Assembly: GCA_964413525.1 (NCBI GenBank)
Contig: CAYPTI010000068.1
Coordinates: forward strand, 1-7,728
Source of the DNA: CAYPTI01 sp964413525 [NCBI: uncultured bacterium]
Lineage (GTDB): Bacteria > T1Sed10-126
DNA: 7,728 nt
Direction: 5' to 3'
Shown: positions 1 to 5,136 of the stretch, piece by piece
Numbering within the stretch: position 1 is the stretch's first letter
Layout of the letters: each line of letters begins with the position of its first letter
Notes under the pieces: generated by a model
Told to the model about the DNA's origin: nothing
Databases searched by the model: none
Seen by the model: only the letters and a program-made list of their open reading frames with translations
Made by a program: the position numbers and the translations under genes

Positions 1-2
1 CG

Positions 3-104
3 GATGAACTCGAGCCGGTTCCCGAACCGGGTTCCACCGCCGTGTATGGACGGACGGGCTGGGGACGGACCCCGGACGTCCGTCCAAAGGGCCGGAGGAA
101 CTGA
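3..104 (+). CDS. possible 3' end of a plus-strand gene (partial)
   Basis: From base 3 one plus-strand frame stays open to a TGA at 102-104, one base before the M23 stop codon on the other strand. The 33 visible residues begin DELEPVPEPGSTAVYGRTGW and end in a basic RPKGRRN tail. Third codon positions are GC-rich, as in the real genes here, and a tail-to-tail arrangement would be compact. The stretch is too short to assign a family. It could equally be a chance open frame across the intergenic repeats at 48-85. Low confidence. Confidence 0.25.
   Translation, partial: DELEPVPEPGSTAVYGRTGWGRTPDVRPKGRRN
63..85. repeat. inverted repeat downstream of M23 gene, possible terminator
   Basis: GGACGGAC (63-70) and GTCCGTCC (78-85) form a perfect 8-bp stem with a 7-nt loop. 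A further direct copy of GGACGGAC lies at 48-55. It sits about 20 bp past the M23 stop on the minus strand. There is no T-tract on either strand, so it would be an atypical terminator at best. It could also fall within the tail of a plus-strand gene. Confidence 0.35.
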
Positions 105-105
105 T

Positions 106-1008
106 TCACTCGTAGTTCGTGTGAAAGTCGTACTGTTCGATCAGGTACGGTGACGGATCGATGTTGTCGCCGTTCACGCGGATTTCGTAGTGGAGGTGGC
201 TGCCGGTGGACCGGCCGGACTGGCCGACCCGTCCGATGAGGGCTCCCTTGGAGACCCGGTCGCCGACCTCCACCAGGGATTCGGACATGTGAGCGTAGAG
301 GGTCGAGTAGCCGTACCGGTGTTCGATCTCGATGGTCAATCCGTAGCCCCCGTTCCGTCCGACCTGAACTACGTTCCCTTCGGCCGGAGCCCGGACGGGG
401 GAACCGTGCCAGGCGGCGATGTCGATCCCCCGGTGATAGTCGCCTCCCGAACCTCCCATGGGATCGTGACGATAGCCGTAGGAGGAAGAAAGCCACCCTT
501 CGGTCGGCCAGAGGGTCGGGGTATGTTCGAGCAGTTCGCTGCGGCTGTCCACAAACTTCCGGATCCGCTCCAGTTCACGATTTCGTTCGATGGCTCCGTC
601 CAGGGTCCGGTCAAGGAACCGATCGCCCCCGGCGTCGACCCGATCAAACCCGTTCGAGGGTTCGGACGGGAGGGACAGGTGATCGAACCCGACCAGCCGG
701 AGCAGCTGTTCCTGCTTGCGGCGATTTCGTTCGAGTTTCTCTTCCAGGGAAGACATCCGGTTTAACCGCCGGCGCTGTTCTTCCCGAACCTGCCGGAGTT
801 CCGTCACGTCCTGTGCCGTAATCAGCTCTCCATCGTGAAGCAGGACCTTGCTCCCGCCCAGGATGAGTCCTCCCAGCACGATCAGGAAGGCCAGGCCGGC
901 CAGTCCTCCGGCCGTAAGGGCGAGCCACCAGGGGAGGGACAGTCGATAGGGTTCCCCGTCGCTGAACGGATCCAGCAGAAACGTTACCGAACGGTTCCAC
1001 CAGGCCAT
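106..1008 (-). CDS. membrane-anchored M23 (LytM-type) peptidoglycan endopeptidase
   Basis: The 300-aa product is a probable murein peptidase acting outside the cytoplasmic membrane. Layout: a short N-terminal cytoplasmic segment, one hydrophobic span at about residues 27-50, a charged coiled coil at about 66-106, a linker, then a C-terminal M23 domain at about 170-290. All metal and catalytic residues of the family are visible: H192 and D196 (YHRGIDIAA), H240 (LYAHMS), and H271 and H273 (GSHLHYEI). It should therefore be an active zinc enzyme and not a degenerate LytM regulator. The ATG start at 1008 follows AAAGGAGG with a 7-nt spacer. It lies 174 bp downstream of parB on the same strand, behind a hairpin, so it may have its own promoter; none is recognisable. 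Coiled-coil M23 proteins of this shape often work in cell-shape or division complexes. The exact substrate bond is unknown. Confidence 0.9.
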   Translation of the reverse strand: MAWWNRSVTFLLDPFSDGEPYRLSLPWWLALTAGGLAGLAFLIVLGGLILGGSKVLLHDGELITAQDVTELRQVREEQRRRLNRMSSLEEKLERNRRKQEQLLRLVGFDHLSLPSEPSNGFDRVDAGGDRFLDRTLDGAIERNRELERIRKFVDSRSELLEHTPTLWPTEGWLSSSYGYRHDPMGGSGGDYHRGIDIAAWHGSPVRAPAEGNVVQVGRNGGYGLTIEIEHRYGYSTLYAHMSESLVEVGDRVSKGALIGRVGQSGRSTGSHLHYEIRVNGDNIDPSPYLIEQYDFHTNYE

Positions 1009-1133
1009 CGAGCGTCCTCCTTTCGGTCATCCGGTCCCGTATCCCGGCCCGACGGGCGAACAGGAAAGGGACGGTTAGCCGGAATGATTCGGATCACGAT
1101 CGGATGAGAATCAGGTAAGGATACGATAGGTCC

Positions 1134-1178
1134 CGGAACGACGTAATGGGGACGCCCCCCCTGGATCCCGTCGTCCCG
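1134..1178 (-). terminator. hairpin behind parB, candidate terminator
   Basis: On the minus strand an inverted repeat begins 5 nt after the parB stop. Ten base pairs form between 1169-1178 and 1134-1143, one of them a G-U pair in RNA. The 25-nt loop contains a small GGGG/CCCC inverted repeat. No U-run follows, so rho-independent termination is uncertain. It would separate the rsmG-parA-parB unit from the M23 gene. The rest of the 174-bp gap shows no convincing promoter. Confidence 0.4.
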
Positions 1179-1182
1179 TGAG

Positions 1183-2058
1183 TCAGGCCCCGAGCCGATC
1201 CAGCAGGTCGTCAAATTCCTCCGGGGACCCGAAATACAATCGGACGTGTCCCTGTTTGCGGTCCCGGGAGACAATTTCGACCTCGGTGCCCACTGCTTCC
1301 TCCAGGCGAGCCTGCAGCTCCTCAAAGTGGGGATCCGGTCGATCGGTCCCGGACTCATCTTCCTCGGTTTGATCCGACCGGTCGGGGGTTCCTTCCGGGC
1401 CGGTCTCCCGGACGGCCTGTTCCAGGCGGCGGACGGACCAGTCCTCACGAATCGCCGTCTCAGCCAGTTCGATCTGGCCGGCCGGATCGTCCAGGCTGAT
1501 CAGGGATCGAGCATGGCCGGCTGAAAAGTCGCCCGTGCGGACGAAGTCCTGGATGTCGGAGGGGAGGGAGAGAAGCCGGAGTCGGTTGGCAATCGAACTG
1601 CGACTCCGTCCGAGGGATTCCGCCAGCTGTTGCTGGGTCCAATCGTGCTGATCGAGGAGTCGCTCGTACCCGCGGGCCTCCTCGATGGGAGAAAGGTCCT
1701 CCCGCTGGAGGTTCTCCACCAGGGCCAGGGCGAGGGCCTGCTGATCGTCGAGATCCCGAACCACGGCCGGGATTTCCCGCAGTTCGGCGGCCCGGGCGGC
1801 CCGCCAGCGCCGTTCGCCCGCAACCAGTTCAAATCCCCCGTCCGGGCGCGGCCGAACCAGAACCGGTTCGAGCACCCCCTGGGCCCGAATGGATTGTTCC
1901 AGTTCCTCAAGCCGATCCGGATCGAACCGCTCCCGGGGTTGCTCGGGGTTGGGTTGGAGAGAGTCCACGGGCAACCGGCGAAGATCCCCGGCGGCCTGCT
2001 CCTCAGGATCCTCCGGCAACAGGTGGTCGAGTCCTCGACCCAGACGTCCGTCCGACAC
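1183..2058 (-). CDS. parB: ParB, parS-binding CTPase clamp (Spo0J)
   Basis: The 291-aa protein is the centromere-binding component of ParABS. It binds parS, closes as a CTP-dependent clamp, spreads on DNA and stimulates ParA ATPase. From the chosen start, residues 5-14 (RLGRGLDHLL) match the ParA-interacting N-terminus. The CTP-binding motifs GERRWRAA (81-88) and ENLQRxDLSPIEEA (115-128) are intact. The helix-turn-helix is at about 141-163. An acidic linker (221-243) leads to the C-terminal dimerisation domain (about 244-291). The frame is open further upstream to 2124, but the GTG at 2058 is preferred. AGGAGGTG at 2066-2073 sits 7 nt before it, and the upstream residues are proline-rich and unlike ParB. 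The gene overlaps parA by 56 bp. Both parS targets are in this window. Family identification is secure. Confidence 0.96.
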   Translation of the reverse strand: MSDGRLGRGLDHLLPEDPEEQAAGDLRRLPVDSLQPNPEQPRERFDPDRLEELEQSIRAQGVLEPVLVRPRPDGGFELVAGERRWRAARAAELREIPAVVRDLDDQQALALALVENLQREDLSPIEEARGYERLLDQHDWTQQQLAESLGRSRSSIANRLRLLSLPSDIQDFVRTGDFSAGHARSLISLDDPAGQIELAETAIREDWSVRRLEQAVRETGPEGTPDRSDQTEEDESGTDRPDPHFEELQARLEEAVGTEVEIVSRDRKQGHVRLYFGSPEEFDDLLDRLGA

Positions 2059-2806
2059 GGTGAAGCACCTCCTGGACAAAGGCGAGATAGGCTCGGGAGC
2101 CCCGGGAGGTGGGGGCGTATTCAATCACGGATTCTCCGTGGCCGGGGGCCTCCCCAACACGAACGTTCCTCGGAATAATAGTTTCAAATACCTTATCTTT
2201 AAAGTGATCCTGAACGTCCTCCCGGACCTCGGTGGCCAGGTTGGTCCGCTCGTCGTGCATCGTGATCAGGATCCCCAGCAGTTCCAGCGCGGGGTTGAGC
2301 CGCTGCTGGACGGACCGGTAGGTGGACCAGAGCTGGCCGAGGCCCTCCAGGGCATAATATTCGCTCTGAAGAGTAACCAGGAGCTGATCCGCCGCGTTCA
2401 GGGCGTTCAGGGTCAGGGGACCGAGGCTGGGGGGACAGTCGAGAAGGATCCAGTCGTAGCGGTCCTGTGCCGGCCGGATCACCTCCGCCAGTTCCTTATG
2501 CCGGCTGTTGGCCTGAGGAAGCCGGGCCCGGGCGGCGTTGAGCTCCTCCCCCGGAGGGACCAGATGGAGCCAGTCCCCGCGGGCCGGTTGAAGGGCGTCT
2601 TCCAGCGGAAGCTCCTCCAGCAGCGCTCCGTACAGCCCCCCGGGGCCCACCTCAAGCCCGAGTCCGCTGGTGGCGTTGCCCTGCGGATCCACGTCCACGA
2701 GAAGAACCCGCTGATCGGCCAGCACCAGGCCCATCGCCAGGTTGATGGCGGTGGTCGTTTTTCCCACCCCACCCTTTTGCATGCCGATTGCAACCGTTCG
2801 AGCCAT
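2003..2806 (-). CDS. parA: ParA, chromosome-partitioning ATPase (Soj)
   Basis: The 267-aa deviant-Walker P-loop ATPase binds the nucleoid non-specifically as an ATP dimer and drives ParB-parS movement. Visible motifs: KGGVGKTT at 11-18 with signature lysine K11 and K16; VDVDPQGNATSG (37-48) with the catalytic aspartate D40; LLDCPPS Walker B (121-127); and the C-terminal RNVRVGEAPGHG block typical of Soj, which carries DNA-binding basic residues. There is no N-terminal helix-turn-helix, so this is a chromosomal-type ParA and not a plasmid type Ia. The frame can begin at a GTG at 2815. That codon is part of the Shine-Dalgarno sequence GGAGGTGA (2812-2819), so the ATG at 2806 with a 5-nt spacer is the better start. 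It lies 91 bp after rsmG and overlaps parB, consistent with co-transcription. The residue before QKGG is Met where Asn is usual, a minor variation. Confidence 0.96.
   Translation of the reverse strand: MARTVAIGMQKGGVGKTTTAINLAMGLVLADQRVLLVDVDPQGNATSGLGLEVGPGGLYGALLEELPLEDALQPARGDWLHLVPPGEELNAARARLPQANSRHKELAEVIRPAQDRYDWILLDCPPSLGPLTLNALNAADQLLVTLQSEYYALEGLGQLWSTYRSVQQRLNPALELLGILITMHDERTNLATEVREDVQDHFKDKVFETIIPRNVRVGEAPGHGESVIEYAPTSRGSRAYLAFVQEVLHRVGRTSGSRTRPPVAGGS
2066..2073 (-). promoter_or_regulatory. parB ribosome binding site inside parA
   Basis: AGGAGGTG on the minus strand, followed by a 7-nt spacer and the parB GTG at 2058. It lies within the last codons of parA, about 60 bp before the parA stop. 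It fixes the parB start and implies translational coupling within one mRNA. Confidence 0.8.
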
Positions 2807-2811
2807 CCGGC

Positions 2812-2819
2812 TCACCTCC
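2812..2819 (-). promoter_or_regulatory. parA ribosome binding site
   Basis: GGAGGTGA reads on the minus strand 5 nt before the ATG at 2806. It contains the upstream GTG (2815) in frame with parA, which rules out that GTG as the main start. Confidence 0.8.
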
Positions 2820-2824
2820 GGCGT

Positions 2825-2840
2825 CTATCCAGCAGGATAG
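2825..2840. repeat. small inverted repeat in parA leader
   Basis: CTATCC-AGCA-GGATAG is a perfect 6-bp inverted repeat with a 4-nt spacer. It lies in the 91-bp gap between rsmG and parA, just upstream of the parA Shine-Dalgarno site. It could be a minor mRNA hairpin or a protein-binding site. No promoter is recognisable around it. Confidence 0.3.
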
Positions 2841-2897
2841 CCGTCGGGCGGGTACACCGCAATGAACTGACCGAAGGGGAAGGGGCAACGTCCCCGA

Positions 2898-3527
2898 TCA
2901 CCCCCGATCGAGTTCCTCAAACCAGCCGAGGATCCCCCGGAATTGTTTCACGTGAAACAATTCGTCCGATCCCCACCAGATCACGGTGGCGGCCTGTTCT
3001 CCCTGCCAGCGAAGCCGCCGGGCCAGCCAACCGGGACGCTCCGGGGGAAGGGGCACGTCGGGCCCGGCCCACCGGACAATGGGCCCCCAGGAGGGCGGTG
3101 AATCGATCAGAGCAGACCAATCGAGAGCACTCCGGGTGATCACCTGAACCTCGGGCAGCGAGGAGGGGGGCACGTCCTCGTACCGCCGGGAATGGAGCTG
3201 GACCGTGATCGGGGGCAACCGCTGGAGGAGCCACCGGATCAGGCTAACGCAGCGGGTTCGCGGTTCCACCAGGTGAACCGGACGGGCCGGGCCGGCCAGG
3301 GCGATGGGGAGCCCCGGAATTCCCACGCCCGACCCGGCGTCGAGGAGGGGACGCCCCTCCCGAAACAGGGACGAAACGGCGAGGGCCGGGCGCAGCAACT
3401 GCCGACGGATTTTGTCCGGATCCTCGATCCCGACCAATCCGTGGGAGGATCCGATCCGGGATAGCCCCAGGGAAAGCCGCTGAAAAACGGGCTGATGGAG
3501 AAGTCGTTCCACAGCATCGGGATTCAC
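2898..3527 (-). CDS. rsmG: RsmG, 16S rRNA guanine-527 N7-methyltransferase
   Basis: The 209-aa class I SAM-dependent methyltransferase modifies G527 in the 530 loop of 16S rRNA. The SAM-binding motif LLDAGSGVGIPGLPIAL (61-77) is diagnostic of RsmG. It is followed by the acidic end of strand 2 (HLVEPR, 85-90) and the ITRSALDW segment (130-137), which corresponds to the family's VxSRA motif. Length is normal. The frame opens at a GTG at 3542, but GGAGGTG at 3534-3540 lies 6 nt before the GTG at 3527, so the latter is taken as the start. The usual Asn-Leu-Thr motif before the DP(D/E) segment is replaced by GLV, and the C-terminal third is poorly conserved, so this copy is divergent. Residues 189-196 (ELFHVKQF) are encoded by a parS site. 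It heads the rsmG-parA-parB unit, an arrangement found in many bacteria. Confidence 0.88.
   Translation of the reverse strand: MNPDAVERLLHQPVFQRLSLGLSRIGSSHGLVGIEDPDKIRRQLLRPALAVSSLFREGRPLLDAGSGVGIPGLPIALAGPARPVHLVEPRTRCVSLIRWLLQRLPPITVQLHSRRYEDVPPSSLPEVQVITRSALDWSALIDSPPSWGPIVRWAGPDVPLPPERPGWLARRLRWQGEQAATVIWWGSDELFHVKQFRGILGWFEELDRG
2944..2959. promoter_or_regulatory. parS: parS site 1 (ParB-binding centromere) inside rsmG
   Basis: TGTTTCACGTGAAACA is an exact match to the conserved bacterial chromosomal parS 16-mer. The dyad continues perfectly for four more bases on each side, giving a 24-bp palindrome at 2940-2963. It lies in the 3' part of rsmG, where it encodes LFHVKQ. It is the loading site for the ParB encoded just downstream. 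Confidence 0.97.
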
Positions 3528-3661
3528 GGGGAGCACCTCCACCGGGTCGGTTGGTCCCCAACCTCAGGGAAGCAGGGACCCAACGAACTCCTTAGCCTAC
3601 CAGTTTCCGCCCCCTCTGTGATCGAGGGCTCCGGGAACCGGGGCTTATCCTTTGCGTCCGG

Positions 3662-3678
3662 TCCGAAGGGTTTTCGGA
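3662..3678. repeat. inverted repeat (6-bp arms)
   Basis: TCCGAA-GGGTT-TTCGGA forms a short perfect stem-loop in the gene-free tract, immediately followed by a second stem-loop at 3680-3706. No T-run follows on either strand. Confidence 0.4.
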
Positions 3679-3679
3679 G

Positions 3680-3706
3680 GGAGAACCTGGTGAGCGTGGG
3701 TTCTCC
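3680..3706. repeat. inverted repeat (8-bp arms)
   Basis: GGAGAACC (3680-3687) pairs with GGTTCTCC (3699-3706) across an 11-nt loop. It is the second of two adjacent stem-loops, which suggests a structured leader RNA for rsmG or a protein-binding region. Confidence 0.45.
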
Positions 3707-3747
3707 GGTTTCCCGGTGAAGCCGGTAGGGATTCGTGAAGGTCCTAA

Positions 3748-3790
3748 CGGCGGAGGACGGGGAACAAACAAACAGTTTGTCTCTCCGCCG
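3748..3790. repeat. nested inverted repeat
   Basis: The outer arms CGGCGGAG (3748-3755) and CTCCGCCG (3783-3790) are perfect over 8 bp. Inside them lies a second palindrome, ACAAACAGTTTGT (3768-3780), with 6-bp arms around one central base. The nested arrangement could form a long hairpin or cruciform. The AT-richer centre stands out against the GC-rich surroundings. Confidence 0.5.
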
Positions 3791-3886
3791 GGATATGGGG
3801 CAACGATGTTCCCGATCCCGAGGTCCAATCCCTGAAACCGCGGAAGCTTTCACCAGCCGGCGCAAACGGCCTCCGAACACCATTCT

Positions 3887-3907
3887 CGGTCAGCCGGAGG
3901 TTGACCG
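3887..3907. repeat. near-perfect hairpin
   Basis: CGGTCAGCC (3887-3895) and GGTTGACCG (3899-3907) pair over 9 bp with one mismatch (G-U in plus-strand RNA) and a GGA loop. No T-tract follows. It may be a structured leader element or an operator dyad. Confidence 0.45.
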
Positions 3908-3920
3908 GTGCCCGAGGCAC

Positions 3921-3930
3921 GACGTACGTC
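3921..3930. repeat. 10-bp perfect palindrome
   Basis: GACGTACGTC is a perfect 10-bp dyad 14 bp after the hairpin at 3887-3907. Such short dyads can be operators but also occur by chance. Confidence 0.25.
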
Positions 3931-4000
3931 TCCGAGGTGATTACGCCTCCCGAATTCCGTTCCTTATCGAAGGTCTAGACAGACGGTTCGTGACGAAGGA

Positions 4001-4062
4001 TGATCCACATAATTGGCATCGTGTTGGTGAAATCAAACCCGTTTGGAGACCGTTTGTACACA
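4001..4062 (+). other. two DnaA-box-like 9-mers
   Basis: TGATCCACA (4001-4009) and TTGTACACA (4054-4062) each differ by one base from TTATNCACA. They share an orientation, lie 53 bp apart start to start, and are upstream of the second parS. Two imperfect boxes are below what is expected of a full oriC and may be coincidental. Confidence 0.25.
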
Positions 4063-4081
4063 CAAATAGGGATGTGACCCG

Positions 4082-4097
4082 TGTTTCACGTGAAACA
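4082..4097. promoter_or_regulatory. parS: parS site 2 (ParB-binding centromere), intergenic
   Basis: A second exact copy of TGTTTCACGTGAAACA, 1138 bp from the first (centre to centre). It lies in the gene-free tract 92 bp before the NRDE gene start. The dyad does not extend beyond 16 bp. Because it is non-coding, its conservation here can only reflect ParB binding. ParB loaded here could also affect the neighbouring divergent promoters. Confidence 0.96.
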
Positions 4098-4176
4098 TCG
4101 GTACCTTTGATCGCAAACGAGCGGAGGGATCCCGTCCCCGCTTGTATCGGGGGGACGTGCTCGCTATCGTTCGGTG

Positions 4177-4182
4177 GGAGGT
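4177..4182 (+). promoter_or_regulatory. NRDE gene ribosome binding site
   Basis: GGAGGT is followed by a 7-nt spacer and the ATG at 4190. It decides against the longer in-frame reading that begins at 4142. Confidence 0.75.
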
Positions 4183-4189
4183 AGGCCGG

Positions 4190-4990
4190 ATGTGTTTCTT
4201 ACTCGGCGAGCTGGACCCGACCGGGTCCCGGCGGCTGGTGATGGCGGGCAACCGGGATGAATTTTATGATCGCCCCTCCGAGCCTCCGACCCTCCACGAC
4301 GAGGGGGAGCGGGCCTGGCTGGGGCCCCGGGATCTCCGGGCGGGCGGAACCTGGTTCGGGGTCAACGAAGCCGGAGTCCTGGCCGCGTTGACCAACATCC
4401 CCGAACCCGAGAAAGAACCCGGCTCCGACGGCCAAGCCGATTCCGTCCCGAGCCGAGGTCATCTGGTGCGCCAGGTCCTGGAACGGGCCGATTCCCCGAA
4501 GCGGGCGGAACCCCTCCTGGAGCCCGGGGCACTTGGTGACTATCGAGCCTTTACGTTGATGGTTGTCGGACCCGGAGAAATCCGGGTCCTGTCCCATCAA
4601 AACGGCGGCTCGGAGTGGTCCCGTCATTCCTCCGGGGTGTTTTACCTGTCCAATCGATCCGGCTTTCAGTCCCTGGGACCGGAGGACGATCGTCGGAGCC
4701 CCTGGGGAACCACCGGCTCGGACATCCCCCCGGATCGGATCCGGGCCCGGTTGCAACGGTTCAGTCAGCGCCACGAACCCTACCGGGAACGGGAATCTGT
4801 TTGTGTGCATGGCGACCGGGCGGGAACGGTTTCCTCCCAGGTGAACATCATTCAGGAGGAACCGCCGGAAATGCTGTACGATTATGCGGACGGCCCACCC
4901 TGCGAAACAGCGTATCGGTCGGTTGACGTTCCAAACGTCATCCGGGAAGGAGTTCGAAGGACGTGGCTCGATTCCCGACCGAGCGGGTAA
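4190..4990 (+). CDS. NRDE/TANGO2-family protein
   Basis: The 266-aa protein belongs to the NRDE (TANGO2, PF05742-type) family. It is related to eukaryotic TANGO2, whose exact biochemical role is unsettled; links to haem or lipid handling have been proposed. The start MCFLLGEL matches the family's conserved Met-Cys N-terminus. The name-giving motif is at 21-24 in AGNRDEFYDRP, followed by the conserved AGGTWFGV (51-58), ALTN (66-69) and SRGHLV (88-93). The C-terminal CVHGDRAGTVSSQVNII (205-221) corresponds to the family's GTRSS segment. C2 would be exposed after Met removal, as in N-terminal-nucleophile hydrolases, which is an inference about the fold. No signal peptide is visible, so it is probably cytoplasmic. 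It is divergent from rsmG-parAB, ends in TAA, and no clear terminator follows. Its link to partitioning is probably positional only. Confidence 0.87.
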   Translation: MCFLLGELDPTGSRRLVMAGNRDEFYDRPSEPPTLHDEGERAWLGPRDLRAGGTWFGVNEAGVLAALTNIPEPEKEPGSDGQADSVPSRGHLVRQVLERADSPKRAEPLLEPGALGDYRAFTLMVVGPGEIRVLSHQNGGSEWSRHSSGVFYLSNRSGFQSLGPEDDRRSPWGTTGSDIPPDRIRARLQRFSQRHEPYRERESVCVHGDRAGTVSSQVNIIQEEPPEMLYDYADGPPCETAYRSVDVPNVIREGVRRTWLDSRPSG

Positions 4991-5053
4991 GGCCAGGACG
5001 GGTCGAGGTCGTTCCGTCGAGGAGGTTGAGCCTCAAGAGGACCGGCTGAAAAC

Positions 5054-5065
5054 TATTGTGCAATA
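5054..5065. repeat. short dyad upstream of GGDEF gene
   Basis: TATTG-TG-CAATA has 5-bp arms around a 2-nt centre and lies 7 bp upstream of the proposed -35 box. It could be an operator, but it is short. Confidence 0.25.
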
Positions 5066-5071
5066 TACCGG

Positions 5072-5101
5072 TCGACATGGGGCAAGGACAAATAATAGTA
5101 T
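5072..5101 (+). promoter_or_regulatory. candidate sigma-70 promoter for GGDEF gene
   Basis: TCGACA (5072-5077) matches the -35 consensus at 5 of 6 positions. TAGTAT (5096-5101) matches the -10 at 4 of 6, including the key T1, A2 and T6. The spacer is 18 bp. The site lies in an AT-rich patch about 35 bp before the gene's start codon. TATACA at 5099-5104 is an alternative -10 with a poor spacer. Confidence 0.45.
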
Positions 5102-5123
5102 ACATTTTAAATTAAAAAATATT
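5090..5123. other. AT-rich island (32 of 34 bases A/T)
   Basis: Only one G and one C occur in these 34 bases, in an otherwise strongly GC-rich window. The island ends just before the ribosome binding site of the GGDEF gene. The simplest reading is a promoter and transcription start region, or an easily melted or nucleoid-protein-bound element. Confidence 0.6.
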
Positions 5124-5136
5124 GGATGTGGTTCGG

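Larger units (their letters stand above)
3528..4189. other. 662-bp gene-free tract between divergent rsmG and NRDE genes
   Basis: No open frame here looks coding. The longest (plus strand 3735-4184, minus strand 3524-3883) have low-complexity, Arg/Pro/Ser-rich translations without recognisable motifs. The tract holds the second parS site, at least five inverted repeats between 3662 and 3930, four CAAACG/CGTTTG words (3863, 4040, 4051, 4114) and two near-DnaA-box 9-mers. It must contain the divergent promoters for rsmG-parAB and for the NRDE gene, but no clear -35/-10 pair is visible. No tRNA, SRP, tmRNA or RNase P signature was seen by eye. An origin-proximal regulatory or replication region is possible but unproven. 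Confidence 0.6.

Noticed and set aside
35-37. Minus-strand GTG as the start of a gene leaving the left edge
   Set aside because: It has no ribosome binding site and only about a dozen codons are visible.
1889-3139. Long plus-strand open frame (416 codons) opposite parB, parA and rsmG
   Set aside because: It is antisense to three clearly identified genes, has no family motifs, and is expected in GC-rich DNA.
3645-3653. TTATCCTTT as a DnaA box
   Set aside because: It differs from the consensus at all three terminal positions that are normally invariant.
3705-3721. GGTTTCCCGGTGAAGCC resembling parS
   Set aside because: It carries an extra base and several mismatches to the parS core, so ParB binding is not expected.
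3735-4184. 149-codon plus-strand frame in the gene-free tract
   Set aside because: Its translation is motif-free and passes through parS and several inverted repeats, and the frame ends at the NRDE start region. It is judged non-coding.
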